Of a stretch of DNA of 64,000 nt, positions 46,480-58,950 are shown piece after piece (positions within the stretch are counted from its first letter, which is position 1; every line of letters starts with the position of its first letter). The DNA is from Linyphia triangularis. Taxonomy: Eukaryota; Arthropoda; Arachnida; Araneae; Linyphiidae. A program made the position numbers and the translations under genes. The DNA lies in NCBI GenBank assembly GCA_963978545.1, contig OZ021726.1:35314959-35378958 (forward strand), given 5' to 3'. The notes beneath the pieces were generated by a model. The model was not told the DNA's origin, made no database searches, and saw only the letters and a list, made by a program, of their open reading frames with translations.

Positions 46480-49400
46480 CATCAAACCTAGTCCAATATT
46501 AAATTTTCTACATATGGGAGGTTCTGAAATCAGAGGGAATTTGAGGAGGTAAAAAAACAATAGAAAAATTGGAGTTTTACTCTTAGAATATTATTATATT
46601 ATTAACAAAACTAATACATTTACCTCTTTAAAAAAAAAAAATCCAAGAAAAATGCATTTAAAAAACAAAAAAAAAAAAAAGAGTTTTCTAATTTTGCTTG
46701 TTACCTCCGCGGTTAACACCACCCATGGAGGCTAGAAATAAGTAGATTGTGATGCTTAAAACCTAACCTAAAAGACAAAATACACTGGAGGATACACTAT
46801 AAGGAATAACATTACTGAACATGGAGGTTACAAGAACAACAACAAAAATCATCTGATTTTTGAGGACTGGACAGCTTTTTCACAAACAATATAAAACTAT
46901 GCACATCCAACAACATCAATAGACAAAATGGTTGACTTCAGCTTCACTTCAGTTCTGGTAAAAAAGACTGTACTGCTATCGAGTAAAATTTTAATCAAGT
47001 TAAAGATAATCCATGAAGGTTACATCAGCACCCCAAATACAACTTATGTGCTTAAAACAAAGTGGTAAAATAAATTAAAACTTATATTTCTTTGTGATTA
47101 GTTAATTATTTATATAATAAATAAATGTTTAACCTGAATTTTCTCCAATTATATTATTAATCAGGTTTATTTATTCAGTAAACACTAAAAAAAAACAGGA
47201 GTGAGGACATTCCATGGTGATTACATTCCCCATACTTTGGATCTTTAAAAAAATAATAAATGAATGAATGAATAAATGAATAAAGAATAAATAAATAAAT
47301 AAATAAATAAACATACAAACAAACAAATAAATAAATTAATAAAAACTGAAAACATTAAATGTAAACTTTTTTTCTACTTAGTAAAAATGTCCTCACTTAA
47401 AGGAATAAATATTAATCCAGTAAAAACACCGGGACTGAAATTTCCCCTTAATTTCAGAATCTCCCGTATAGTTTATTGCACAGTTCTTAGTCTCAAATCT
47501 TGGTTGTCGGAGGTCACGATTTTTCACAATAGCGAACTCATTTTATCTTCTCCTCTATAACATAGCGAGAAACTTACACTAAGGTTCTCCTTATCATTCC
47601 TACAGTCGGATTAAGGACAATATTTCCAGACAAAACTACAAAAATTAAACGGTTACGTAAGATAGGTCAAATGATGAAGAAATGCATTAGGAGTTCCCTT
47701 ACAAAATAGCGAGATATTTTGTCTTTAAATACCAAATTTAAATTACTTGGTTCGTACACTTTCAATAAATAATTTAATTTGAAGCTATAAAGTACTAGTG
47801 AAACTTTAACTCACATAGTGCTTCTAGAGGAATCGTGGAAAATTTATATATATATATATATTTTTTTACAGATTGGTAGTCAGTCATTGCATGTTGCCTA
47901 CTTACTTGTACTTGGAACCTGGATCTTGTGAAACATTATATAAACGTGTATTAAAAAGCATTTTCGGGATATTATCTGTCAAAATTCAACTTACTTTGAT
48001 TGGATATAATAGCGAAGTTTTAACATTAACATAAAATTTTTCATTGTTATGTAATAAGGATAATGAAGTGAACAATACTCTACATACCTATAATACAAAA
48101 CTTTTTTCTTTATAAAATTAAAGATTATTTTGTTAAATTAAATTTAAATATTATTGAAAGTATTTAATATAATGTTTATGTATTTGCATAGAATATCCGA
48201 AGTTGAAATGACTTTTTAATTACTGGGTTGCTAATAAAATAATTTACTATAGGATCACTACTAAGTTGGGACAATTATAACTAACTAAACATAAAAACAA
48301 GGAACATCTAACCACTTACCTAAGAATACCAAGTTTTTATTTTTAGTTGTGTAACAACAATATTTTCAACAACTTTTTTGAAAAAGAGGAACATATATAT
48401 ATTTTTTATTATTCTAGGGCTCATTTATTTATTGTATACAAATACATATACAGTGAAAATGTAAAAAAATAGGCCTAAAAGAGATTTTAGTTCATTTGCT
48501 TTTAAAAAATCTCTAGATAAAAATTTTGTAAGATAATGGTATCATTTTTAAGCTTGTGGACTATTTTATTAGTTTGAAGCACTACTTTGTTCTTAAAATA
48601 AATTTGAAAATTTTAAACTCATTATCAATAGAATCGTGTTTTTGGCAAGTGGAACTTCATTTAAACAGAAATAACGGAAGTTTGATATAAACTTTTTTTT
48701 TTAAATAGTTTTTAATTGAAATTTGCATTAACTATTGGATGTTTTAACAATCAGTCAAATTGATTAGAAAAGAAAACAAATTTGTCCATATTTTTAAAAA
48801 TAAAAGTTTTTATAATAATTGCAATTTTTTTCTAATTCCTAAGATAAAAAAATTCTATTAAAAAAAATATATATTCTAGAAACTTGGTAGACAGTCAAAA
48901 CATTAAGAATGGAATTACAAACCATTTCCAACCACAATTTTTTTTTTCCTTGATCTAATGAAAGTTGAGTGATCACTGTTCAAAAATATGATGATTAACG
49001 AGTTAAATGATAATCGGCTAATTAATTTATGAGTGATACTGAAATTTTTTAATGTAAACATCATTACTAATTATATAATTTTAAATGCCAATAAATCGTA
49101 TTTTAAAATATCTAAAAATAACAGTTCAAGTGTGTATATACAAACTTAAAATTAACAACCAAAGCAAGTTTTAACTTTTGAAACGTTTTCTATTGATTAT
49201 TTATGGTAAAAAAATATAAAATTTTAGTTAGACACTAATCCTTGTATTTGAAATATTACTGTTTTACTATCAAAACAGTATTGGTATACAAAACCCAGCT
49301 CTATCCAAACTACCTAAAAGTAACTAGCCAATAATATACTATACATATTGCGATGAAAGCTTTAACTAACTTTCATATGTCACTTTAGAATTTAAAACAA

Positions 49401-49750
49401 ACATTTTTGTTTGCCAAAGAATCATGAATAAATATGAAACGAAGTTATTGAAAGCGACGGAGTCATCGCAATCCCCTTTAATATTTTGTCTTTTAATTAC
49501 TGCAGTGCTGATTTCTATAGAATTACCAGTCAGAACTTCAAATTTTTAAACAACTCCAATGGTTGAATCCTTATTCAAAACTCAAATTGCGAATTACGGG
49601 TAGCTAGAAAGCTTATTTGATTAGAATGTATACATTTCCTGAAATATGTGCTTTATTAGTTTTACGTGGAAATGCAAAATGGATCCTTTCCAGAAATTAT
49701 TTTTGCGTGTAGATTTCGTAAGTAATAATTATTTGAAAATATATTATGCT
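46480..49750. other. AT-rich stretch with simple repeats, no recognisable gene
   Basis: Contains an (AATA)n-like run at 47250-47340, a short (AT)n at 47845-47862 and A-rich tracts near 46630 and 46670. No coding or RNA gene evidence. Confidence 0.5.
47250..47340. repeat. Imperfect (AATA/AAAC)n microsatellite
   Basis: AATGAATGAATGAATAAATG, then AATAAATAAATAAATAAACA and similar tetranucleotides. Confidence 0.9.
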
Positions 49751-49758
49751 TATTTGGA

Positions 49759-49948
49759 ATGGTTGGTTTGGCTTTGCTCGTACGCTCAGCAACCTATTTT
49801 TATACACTATGATGTCTAATCAGGGCTGTACCAACAGCTTAACGTGGATTCCGTACCACAACGAACATCCATGCCTAATCCGGGATTCGAACCCAGCACC
49901 TTTAGCATGCGAGGCTAGGGTGTTAACCACATAGTCATCAGGTGGGCC
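49759..49948 (-). mobile_element. SINE-B, copy 3
   Basis: Reverse orientation: tail TGGTTGGTTTGGC, TCGTACGCTCAGCAACCTA, GTCTAATCAGGGCTG, CACAACGAACATCCATGCC, box-B complement GGGATTCGAACCCAGC, head end ATCAGGTGGGCC. Diverged but full length. Confidence 0.87.
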
Positions 49949-49949
49949 T

Positions 49950-51005
49950 AGTTTAAAACTGTAGTATGGATAAAACGTTCCGACTTTTTAACAAACCTAA
50001 TAAAATACTTAAATATCCAGCTATAAAAAATATGCAAGTAAATAAATACTTCGATTAAATTTTTTTTTTTCTTTCTTTTTTTATTATTATTATTACTTTA
50101 AAAAGTGTTAGCTATTTTGAGTATTTTACATTAGTAACCTTTCTAGAAATGGTGCCGCATTTGCACCAAACTTCAAATGGTTGTTGTTTTTAAATATAAA
50201 TGGACAGCATCACTTGACTTTTAGGTCAATTGTGTTACGCTAAATAGTTTTATATATCATAGTTTAGAAGCTGATGTTACACTTCTTTTATTGAGAAAGA
50301 GCACTAACAAGTAAAAACAATGGGGGGGAAAAAATTTGACTAATTTTATAAATTCCAAAACTAAAGATAATAATTTACAAATTAAACTATAGTTTTCTTA
50401 TAACACTAGAAGGATGAGACAATAATTAACGTATATTGCAATTAGAAAACTTATAATACTTGATGAATCAATCAATATTCCTTAAAAAAAAGTTATAAAT
50501 GTGCAATGTAGGAAACATTGTGAGAAGCTTCATTTGGGTAACTTGTGTGAGAGATGGCTATAGTATAAACAAAATGAAAAGAGATAGAAGTGGGACCTTG
50601 CCGGGAAAGAAGTGTCTTTCATACACAACTCACAGAGTTATGATATGATTATAGGTATGATTTTATTAATGTTTTATATTCTTTGTCTTGTGATTGTGTT
50701 GAGTTAATAAGGTTTCATGTATAGTTACTTTTGTGAGATGTCCTTGTGATTGTTTGTGGTTAGAATAAATTGTTTGTTTATTCTTGATACCTTTTCATTA
50801 GGCATTTAACATACCAATTAAATCGAACAAAACATCACAAAATATTAAAATCATTTTAAAATATAATAAACAAGAATATAAAAACATAAAAATTTCAGTA
50901 AATAAACAATTACTGCATCTACAATTTGATGACATTTTTTAGTCGTGTTATTTGCAGTATGAATTCAAAAATAGGAATCGAAATAAAACAAAATCATATT
51001 TCAGT
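49950..51005. other. AT-rich stretch, no recognisable gene
   Basis: A GC-richer patch at 50570-50640 (GAAGTGGGACCTTGCCGGG) has no open frame of note. Nothing else seen. Confidence 0.45.
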
Positions 51006-51068
51006 GATAGATTGTGGATTAATGTTATACTTATTTAATATAAGTATAACATTAATCTACAATCTATC
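51006..51068. other. Hairpin with 29-bp arms and 5-nt loop
   Basis: Arms 51006-51034 and 51040-51068 pair with one G/T-type mismatch; the loop is TTAAT. The arms read GATAGATTGTGGATTAATG and so on. Confidence 0.85.
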
Positions 51069-51074
51069 CCTTTT

Positions 51075-52815
51075 AAAATTAATAATTAATAATAATTAAT
51101 AATTTGAATATATAAAAGAATAACTTTCAATTTCTTATCTATTACAAAACAAATTTCTACGCCAAGTGATTTAAATTTTTTTATTAAAATACTATTTATC
51201 CATTTCGCTAACATTTCCTATTAAATGAACATAGTTACAAAATTTGAATTAGCTTTGATAAATTTTTAAGTAATTTTAAAGTTTTATTCATGCTAATTTA
51301 TGCATACATTGCTTTTAAAAGAAGGCGAAAAACTGTGACAACTCACCAAACAAGATTCTATGAACTTAAATATTTTTATATTCTAACAAAAGCTACTATT
51401 CTCTCTCAATATTTTTATTGAAACAGTATTTTATTAATTATTCGCATAATAATAATAATACTTAAAAGTAGTTTCATAATTAAAACATTTTTTTCTTATA
51501 GTCAGTACTGTGGTATTGAAATAATAAAATCTATGATTATTTCACACTACAAACTTCCTTGGAATTTGTTCTTTCAAAAATATTTTTGATAAATAGCAGT
51601 CCTGTTCAAATAAAAATTCTTTTGATGGAGGTGAAAGAGATATCATTTATCTCTTGCATTTCACATGAAAAAACGCCATGCCTTTTTTTCCCACATTGTT
51701 TTAAGATAGAAGCTTCATTGGAAACTTGGATAACATTCTCAAAGATATTCCTCTTTCATTTTTCTTCAAATTCCATGAACTTCTTTGCATAATCTTGTCT
51801 ATTTTTAATAGTTTCAAACAACGGAAATGTTCTTAACTTTAGTTTTGAAGTGAGCATGTTTTTCTCTTTCTTTATTGCATTTAGTCACGAGAAAATGTGA
51901 ACCGAACAAATGAATCATACTAATCTTTTTATTTTGTTGACTTGAAGCGTTCTTTTAAAGTAAAGTATGTGGATATTTTTTTTTCTCTAAGCTATGGTTA
52001 CTAAACAAAAAAACGTACTAGTATTATACCTTTGCCATGCTTATTTCCATATACTTCATTTTATGTCGATGATTATATTTTCTTCAGATAATATTAAGTT
52101 CCAAGTCACGCTAATGTAATTTTTCTTCTTATAAGTGCAAATATATAAAAAGAATTTTATGTATTTGAGAATTATTTATTTATACTAATTAAAACCACAA
52201 AAAAAAAATTGTATTTCTATAAAAACCAAAATTATTTAAGTTTCTTTAAAATTTAGGTTAACCACTCTTTTTAAATCGAAATATTTTTCTTGATTTTAGA
52301 CTAAACATAGTATTAAAATTATGTAGTGTGAGTGGTCCATAGTAATTGTTCATTATAATTAAAAAATCAAATGCTGATAATTTAAATTTGTTTTCTATGT
52401 AATAAATTTAATTATATATAACAAAATATAAGATAAATCTAATGATTCATTATATATAAAATAAATCCAATGATTCATTATATATTTTAAGGTGGAATTG
52501 AACTGTCTCTAAATAAATATAGTGTAAAATACCTTAAATTTTACAGGTAGAAGTATGCTTTATAGGAGTATTTTTAAGAAATCCAACTTAGCATTATAAG
52601 TCTCTTCAAGTACCATTTAAATGTTCCAAATACTCCAATTATAGACGATCAAAAAGATGACGCATACTCTAGTTTTCTGATAGCTGCATGTTAAGTTACA
52701 TTTAGAGATACTAAACTTGGACACCTTGCTTAAATCGAATTCACTACATGTCTTTCAACAATTAAAAAATTATTATTTAAGGGTGGCATATAATATTAAC
52801 TATTATATGAAATTG
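51075..52815. other. AT-rich stretch, no recognisable gene
   Basis: A short direct repeat (AATGATTCATTATATAT) lies at 52440-52490. The open frame at 51559-51792 has no recognisable domain. Nothing else supported. Confidence 0.45.
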
Positions 52816-52821
52816 TTCGTA

Positions 52822-53544
52822 CAGTACAATAACAAAAAATACGAACGATGGCTATATCTTCGGTTCTATTACTGTAGAATCTTGCGGTTTGCATCAAAAG
52901 GTTTTGTTTACGATTTTCTATATGTCTGGTGCAAATATTCTCTCTTTGGGACTGTTTACTAAGTAAATTTAACTTTATCTTTGAAAATTTTAATACTAAC
53001 CCCCTAATTTTTCCGTTTACCTTAGATACCAAATTTCAGTTCATTATTCTAAACAATGTCACTTATGAGCAAAAATGTTTTGGTGGATATTCAGTGCTAA
53101 TCTCTTTAAAGCGGGGAAGAATCGATCGTTCACGTACTTCAATCGTAATCTATTACGCGGTCCCTTAAAATGAGCTTTTTTACATTTTTGCTAAAATATT
53201 GAGAACCAAAAGTCAAAATGGAATGAACAAATTTCTGGAAAGGGTTTACGACCATGATAAATCTAATGAAAGTAAAAAGAAATTCTTGTTTCCATTCGAA
53301 ATTTTTAAAAACTTGTTTTATTAATTAATAATTAATTATTTAAAAACTATTTGGTGCAAAAGTTGATGGCTAATTATGTTTGGCATTTAACAATCGTTTG
53401 AAACAAAAGTTACTAAAATATATTAATTATTTACGAAATTATGGCCGAAAAAGTGTTTTTCTTTTAACACATTAATTTCTCAATTCTTTGACTTAATTTA
53501 AATTTCTAACCATCATTGGAAAATTATGAAATTTTGTATTTCGT

Positions 53545-53583
<39 letters not shown>
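52822..53583 (+). mobile_element. Tc1-like element, partial second copy
   Basis: Begins at a TA (52820-52821) with CAGTAC and an A-rich stretch, then CGAACGATGGCTATATCTTCGG. It runs collinear with the reversed right end of the element at 42600-43012: TAGAATCTTGCGGTTTGC, ACGATTTTCTATATGTCTG, CACTTATGAGC. It then matches the reversed 41190-41640 (CGGTCCCTTAAAATGAGC). It ends in a T37 tract at 53546. The far TIR was not found. Confidence 0.7.
53546..53583. repeat. Poly-T tract
   Basis: T37 homopolymer. Confidence 0.92.
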
Positions 53584-53704
53584 CGTAAACTGTTATTTTG
53601 AATCTAATAAACTACTCATTGAAAATAAAAAACATTTGAACGAGAATGCATAACAACTTCGTCGACTCTTGCGCAGTCATTTTGACTCTATACTCTATAT
53701 ATAT

Positions 53705-53764
53705 AGTGTCATAGAATTAGCTTAATATAATAGTGTCATAGAATTAGCTTAATATAATAGTGTC
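53705..53764. repeat. 27-bp tandem repeat, 2.2 copies
   Basis: The unit beginning AGTGTCATAGAATTAGC occurs at 53705 and 53732, with the start of a third at 53759. Confidence 0.95.
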
Positions 53765-54302
53765 AATAATGTTATGAAAACCTCTTATCTACACAGTATC
53801 ATTAAAATTGTTAGTGTGTCAATAGTCTTGGAACCTGTTTTTTAATCTCCAAGGAAAATTAACGAAAATCAAAGAGGTTGCAAGTTTTAAATTTATGTGC
53901 GTAAGTGATTACTGCAAGTACTATTGATAAACGAAATTTGGAAATACCGAAAATTGTTAATTAAAAATTTCGAAACTTGGTGGGTCTTTCATTTCTCTAT
54001 GTATAAAAAACAAAGGCCTCATTCCACTCCTCATTAATTCTCTTATTTCCCGAATAGTCACAATTCTGAAAATTGATACAAATGTCAACAAGGACAAACA
54101 TTGAAAAAGTACGCTATTCCAATTTCGATTAACTAATATTAAAGAGTTTAAAAGGGGTCAAACCTGCCAAACGACAGATATTCAAATCTCTCCACTGTCA
54201 AAGCATTCACAGCTCCGATAATTGATGCAAATGTCAACAAGGATAACCATAAAAAGTAAACTATTTCGATATCAATTAACTAATTTAAAGAGTAGAAAAC
54301 AG

Positions 54303-54310
54303 GTCAAGAC
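54303..54310. repeat. 8-bp target duplication of MITE, left
   Basis: GTCAAGAC, identical to 54525-54532, fitting the hAT consensus nTnnnnAn. Confidence 0.9.
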
Positions 54311-54524
54311 GGTACTTAGGTATTAACGCCACCGCAGCTACAGATTTGACGGTTTTTAAGTGCCACCCAAGATAACTGCTTGCGCGTGGCTACAGATTTG
54401 GCGGTTTTTAAAATGTCGCCAATAAAGAGCCAACAAGATTGCCTTTTATTGGCGGTTTTTAGGTGCCGCCAAAGATAACTACTTCCGAAAACTTCTGTTG
54501 CGGTGGCGTTAATACCTAAGTACC
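54311..54524. mobile_element. hAT-type MITE, 214 bp, perfect 26-bp TIRs
   Basis: The ends GGTACTTAGG...ACCGCA (54311-54336) and TGCGGT...CTAAGTACC (54499-54524) are perfect reverse complements over 26 bp. Internally, GATTTGGCGGTTTTTAA-like motifs repeat three times. Perfect TIRs and an identical 8-bp duplication point to a recent insertion into the old 148-bp array. No coding capacity, so it would depend on a hAT transposase elsewhere. Confidence 0.92.
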
Positions 54525-54532
54525 GTCAAGAC
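54525..54532. repeat. 8-bp target duplication of MITE, right
   Basis: GTCAAGAC, matching the left duplication. Confidence 0.9.
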
Positions 54533-55580
54533 ATTCTGAAAAAAGGAATGTCCCAATGATCAACTTCCAAAATAATCGGAACTCTAAAATTTAGTACAAA
54601 TATCAATAAGGACAAGCATTGAAAAAGTAAACTATTCCGATGTCGATTAACCAACTTTAAAGCAATGAAAATGCATTCCAAACGAGAGATATTTATACTG
54701 TATCAATTCCAATATTAACACAACCCTGCTATTTTGTATAAATGCCAAGTAAGTTCTTCCGATCTTAATTAACAAACTTTGTGTAGATGAAAAGGAGAGA
54801 AAAGTTACGAAGCTATATTATACCAATGCCCAATTTCCACAATCCCCGGTCACTGGAAATTGAGTACATTTCAATACGATGTACATCGAAAAACAACGCT
54901 TCTGCGATTTTGAATCAAATTCCTGAAGGGGTGAAAATGAATCAAACGTTTTAGGATTTGCAGGTCCCTATGGACTTTTTTCCAGATACAGGATGCTGAA
55001 AACTTGATACACATATTCTCAAAGCTTAACATTGTAAATATAAGATATCCCTATTTCAATTAAACTCACTTACAGCTGTCAAAAAGGGAACAAGAGTTTA
55101 AATGTGGACTGTTCCAATGTCCGATTTTACATTCAGTTGGGATGCGGAAATTTGGTGTACATGTTTCCAAAACTTAACATTATAAAACTGTACTTAATTA
55201 AGGGGGTCCTGCACCTTAAAATTTTTCAAAATATAAATTTTGAGTTTATTATTGTTTATTAAAATTTAAATTTTTCTCTTCAAAATGACACCTTATTTGT
55301 TGCAATATCTTATTTAGAAGTATTTTTCGTAATTTTTTTAAGTAAACGCATTACTCATTTACCAGTCTTCTGACGTAACTTTAAATCACATTTTCTCAAA
55401 ATGCATTTTTTTCAACTTTAGGTGCATTTTTCTCCAAAATTTCTAAATATAAAATTCCGATTTTTTTTAAGGTAAATTTAAGGTATACCTAAGTATTTTA
55501 ACTGAAGGAATAAAAAAAAATATTGTTTATTTTTGTTTTTAATAAAAAGTATTTTAAGTTGAAAATTTGTGAATTTGTTT

Positions 55581-55759
55581 TGTTGGTTGTATTCAGATTA
55601 TCTGGCGCCGTCAGCAACACGAGGGCTATAATGCGCCGAAACATTTCGTCATTTAACAAACCAACATACATTTACAAACGCCCATGCCTACACGGGACTC
55701 GAACCCGCAACCTCGCGGTCTAGAAGCCAGCACGCTAACCACTATACCGTTTGGTCGGC
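55581..55759 (-). mobile_element. SINE-A, copy 6, with target duplication
   Basis: Reverse orientation and full length, flanked by perfect 12-bp GTGAATTTGTTT (55569-55580 and 55760-55771). The box-B complement CGGGACTCGAACCCGC is intact. Confidence 0.93.
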
Positions 55760-55774
55760 GTGAATTTGTTTGGA

Positions 55775-56200
55775 TACTTTTTTAAAAAAACCATATTTAT
55801 TTGAATTTTTGAAAAAATAATAATAAAAGCCCGTGTTAAAGTATAGTTAAATATTTAAATAACATGTGGCAAAAATTTCATGCTTATCAGACAGTTGGCT
55901 CTAGAGAAAAGTGTTAAAAAACTTTTAGAATTTTACATGGGCTTCTATGGTGGTGCCGGATCGCCTTAAACATGTTAAGGTATACATATACATTAGGAAT
56001 TGCGAAATTTGACTCAATTCTGCTTTTTTGTTTTTTGGTTTTAAAATATTCCCTAAATCATTACCATTAAAATGATACCTTTTTCTTTCTGTGACTCAAA
56101 TTACTTTTTAAATTACAATAGGTTTTGTGAACCTGTTTTCAATCGCGTTCATTAGTATAGTAAACTTTAAACGCGTTTTCTGAAGAATGATATTTTGATG
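55775..56200. other. AT-rich stretch before the palindrome
   Basis: No gene; a GC-richer patch at 55940-55980 (GGTGGTGCCGGATCGCC) has no open frame. Confidence 0.45.
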
Positions 56201-56204
56201 TTAT

Positions 56205-56263
56205 CAGACGAAACGGTCGTTTCGCCGCCAACCTTAAATAGGCAGAAACGACAGTAAGTATCT
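56205..56263. repeat. 59-bp terminal block, repeated inverted at the palindrome centre
   Basis: Contains CGAAACGGTCGTTTCG, itself near-palindromic, then CGCCGCCAACCTTAAA and GCAGAAACGACAGTAAG. It is the reverse complement of 58951-59010 with one or two differences. It is absent from the right end of the palindrome (61910). The left half, 56205-59010, is therefore bounded by 59-60-bp inverted repeats, like a 2.8-kb TIR element. Confidence 0.9.
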
Positions 56264-56516
56264 ATCCCCCAAAAAAACACTTTTGAAAAGTAGAATAACC
56301 GCCAACCTCAAAAACACAAAAAACTTTCTTACAATAAAAAAATCATAAACATGATGAAAATTTTCAGCCACAAACACAGTGATATAAAAAAATGGCCAAC
56401 CTCTGATTAGAACTCTCGGTTGTGACTCGCTTACGAATGTATGCTTACTTAATTTATTTTTAACATTTAAGTTCCGCTCCCATAAAAATTTACGCTGCTT
56501 GAGGTTGGCGCCCGTC
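56264..56516 (-). repeat. Block A, copy 1 (outer left)
   Basis: About 255-bp block present four times in the palindrome. It carries CCCCCAAAAAAACACTTTTG, CAAACACAGTGATATAAAAAA and TTACGCTGCTTGAGGTTGGCG. Inverted relative to the block at 56806. Confidence 0.88.
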
Positions 56517-56805
56517 ATAGGAATATTAACAATGCTTGCGTTTAAACTAATTTATGGATGTTTGCACGAATATTTGAGTTTATGATTTCATTTGGATGGG
56601 TAGGAAATACAAAGTGGTGTAAATATTCAAGCTCGTGTAATATTCAAAATAGTATAGAGAAACTGTGCTCAAACGCTTGCATTTGAATCGTTATTAAGAA
56701 TTTTTTAAGTAGGAAACTAAAGTGTTTCTGGTAAGCTTTTGTTTGGTTGATACATACATTTTGGAAAGTTTTTATGTGTGGGGGTTTTAAAGGTTAGTAA
56801 TTAAG

Positions 56806-57062
56806 ACGGGCGCCAACCTCAAGCAGCGTAAATTTTTATGGGAGCGGAACTTAAATGTTAAAAATAAATTAAGTAAGCATACATTCGTAAGCTAGTCACA
56901 ACCGAGAGTTCTAATCAGAGGATGGCCATTTTTTTATATCACTGTGTTTGTGGCTGAAAATTTTCATCATGTTTATGATTTTTTTATTGTAAGAAAGTTT
57001 TTTGTGTTTTTGAGGTTGGCGGTTCTTCTACTTTTCAAAAGTGTTTTTTTGGGGGATATCAT
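56806..57062 (+). repeat. Block A, copy 2 (inner left)
   Basis: Reverse complement of copy 1 across a ~290-bp spacer, so each palindrome arm ends in its own smaller inverted repeat. The frame beginning GANLKQRKFLWERNLN is nearly open here (one stop). Confidence 0.88.
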
Positions 57063-57141
57063 AATTTTTTTTTAAACACTGACGACTTCTCTTTTTTGAA
57101 TTTGTCCGTTTCATCGTTTTTCTATTTATCCCCTATGGTAA

Positions 57142-57545
57142 ACCTGGTACCAGGGATATTCATAATTCTTCAAACTGAGTTCGACGATACCTTACATGCA
57201 ATAATTATCTTTAAAATTGATAAACCGAAAGTGGTACCAATAGCATACCTGGTACTTTAAACATTCATAATTCATCAAAACAAAAGTCCAACATGCCATA
57301 TTTATCTTGGAAATTGATAAACCGAAAGTGGTACTACCTATGCTATACCTGGTACCTTAAACATTCATAACTTTTCAAGACAAGCCTAATGACACCCAGC
57401 ATGCCATATTTATCTTCAAAATTGATAAACCAGAAGTAGTACAACCTATGGTACACCTGGTACCATGAATATTCATAATTCTTCAAGTTAAGTTCAATGA
57501 TACCTTACATGTCAAAATCTACTTGAAAATTGACAAACCGGTTGA
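57142..57545. repeat. Four tandem ~104-bp units, left arm
   Basis: Units start ACCTGGTAC at about 57142, 57247, 57347 and 57455 (spacings 105, 100, 108). Each has ATTCATAATTC or CTT, TACATG or CATGCCATATTTATCTT, and AAATTGATAAACC-GAAGT. Mirrored at about 60440-60845 and 61030-61045 in the right arm. Confidence 0.85.
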
Positions 57546-57672
57546 ATGCGGATGCCAGTAACCATCAAAATCGACCACGAACGAGTAATAGAAACTTGTG
57601 TATGGCAACTCAACTCCCAAAACTTAAAGAAATACGTTGCCATCGACAAAGAGCCTGTCTGCCAAGTTTCAG

Positions 57673-57835
57673 CTCGATTGGTTAGTTTGCACGCACAACG
57701 ACCTATTTTGGTGCATAATAACGACTAATCAGTCCGGGACCCACAGCTTAACGTGGATTCCGAATCACAACGAACATCCACACCTAACACAGGAATCAAA
57801 TCCGGCACCTTTAACTTACAAGGCCAGAGCGTGCA
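57673..57835 (-). mobile_element. SINE-B, copy 4 (left palindrome arm)
   Basis: Reverse orientation: GATTGGTTAGTTTGCACGC, GACTAATCAGTCCGGGACC, CACAACGAACATCCACACC, degraded box-B complement (AGGAATCAAATCCGG). The head is decayed. The mirrored copy at 60150-60312 shares the degradation (GGATTTGATTCCTGGG), so the insertion predates the arm duplication. Confidence 0.85.
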
Positions 57836-58172
57836 TCCCATTGAAAGTTTATACTAATAAATTGTTACAAATAAATATTACAAGTTTTTTATAGTCTAAT
57901 AAATATTGCAGTATAAATTATTTTTATTATACCAAGCATTATTTTGGTTCACATAATAACCCATTGATATTTGACAAAATTTAAAATATTTTCTTAACAA
58001 CAATTTTAAAATTCACTATGAAATTATAATTTTGATGATATATGATTCAACAATTTCATTTTACAACGGAAAGTAAAAATCAACACATCTTTAAAAACGA
58101 ATGACATTTTTGCAAATTCCATTAGCCAATCGCAATGCGTGGTTCATTTTGTCCTCTGTAATGAGTTGACTG

Positions 58173-58180
58173 TGACGTCA
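58173..58180. promoter_or_regulatory. Consensus CRE-like palindrome, left arm
   Basis: TGACGTCA, the consensus cAMP-response element, in context CTGTGACGTCAGCTCG. It lies in a slightly GC-richer segment that is conserved in the other arm. No function shown; an 8-bp match can occur by chance. Confidence 0.3.
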
Positions 58181-58950
58181 GCTCGTATAACCTCCACATT
58201 TATACTTTGCCCATAGTATCTTGCAACAAAATGTGATTGTTTTCATTTTTCAATGGAGATTTCCCGAAATTAAAATGTTTTTGAAAGTTAACTCTCTCTA
58301 AATTGGTCATACAGTTCAAATAACACATGCAACTTAAAGAACAAATATTTCTCTTTAATTCTATCTCTTCAAAAATTAAATTATTTAAATTTTAAAGATG
58401 TTATAAGCCATATAATTATAGTCCAATTCGTTCTCCTATACTTTAACATTACGTTAAAACTCACTTAAGCCTAACATGTCGGAAAAACTAACTTCCAAAT
58501 GATAGCAAACCTGTTTGGCAACTTTTGGCATATATATCTGAACCTCAATAACTTTATCTGTCGCCAAATTATGAAATGAAAAAAAGTGGTTTTAAATTAA
58601 TTAAAAATAGAAAGAATTATTTAATGAAGTTCAAACCAGCGTAGGATTTTAAGTTGAAACATTCCGCATCCTATAATTCAATCCGTTTGAAGATCTATAG
58701 ATTAGGTAGGGCTGTACGTTTGTCTAAATTTTTACATCAAAATCGGGCTAGAACTCGTTTTTTTATTTCGTTTTGGAATTTTCAATATTTTTTTTCTTCG
58801 TTGTCTTTTGTCCTAGGTACTCAATTTTTTTTCTTTGAAAGATATCACCGAGACGAATCTATGGTATTTTTTGTATAATTATGTGAAGTTTCGTAAGCGC
58901 GCTAGAAAATAGTCAATTTCGGCTTTTTCGCTGGAAGTTGTGCAGAGAAT

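Larger units (their letters stand above)
53995..55190 (-). mobile_element. Helentron/pearl-like element, inverted diverged copy 3
   Basis: Reverse complement of the 33-36 kb family. The terminus (TGTATAAAAAACAAAGGCCTC, CCTCATTAATTCTC) is followed by units with CACAATTCTGAAAATTGATACAAATGTCAACAAGG, AAAAAGTA, ATTCCGAT-TCGATTAAC and AGGGGTCAAA. Units recur at ~147 bp (54059, 54209, then 54578 after subtracting the 222 bp added by an inserted MITE). About eight units; later ones near 54848, 55005 and 55144 are poorly conserved. The 5' leader is missing. Confidence 0.75.
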
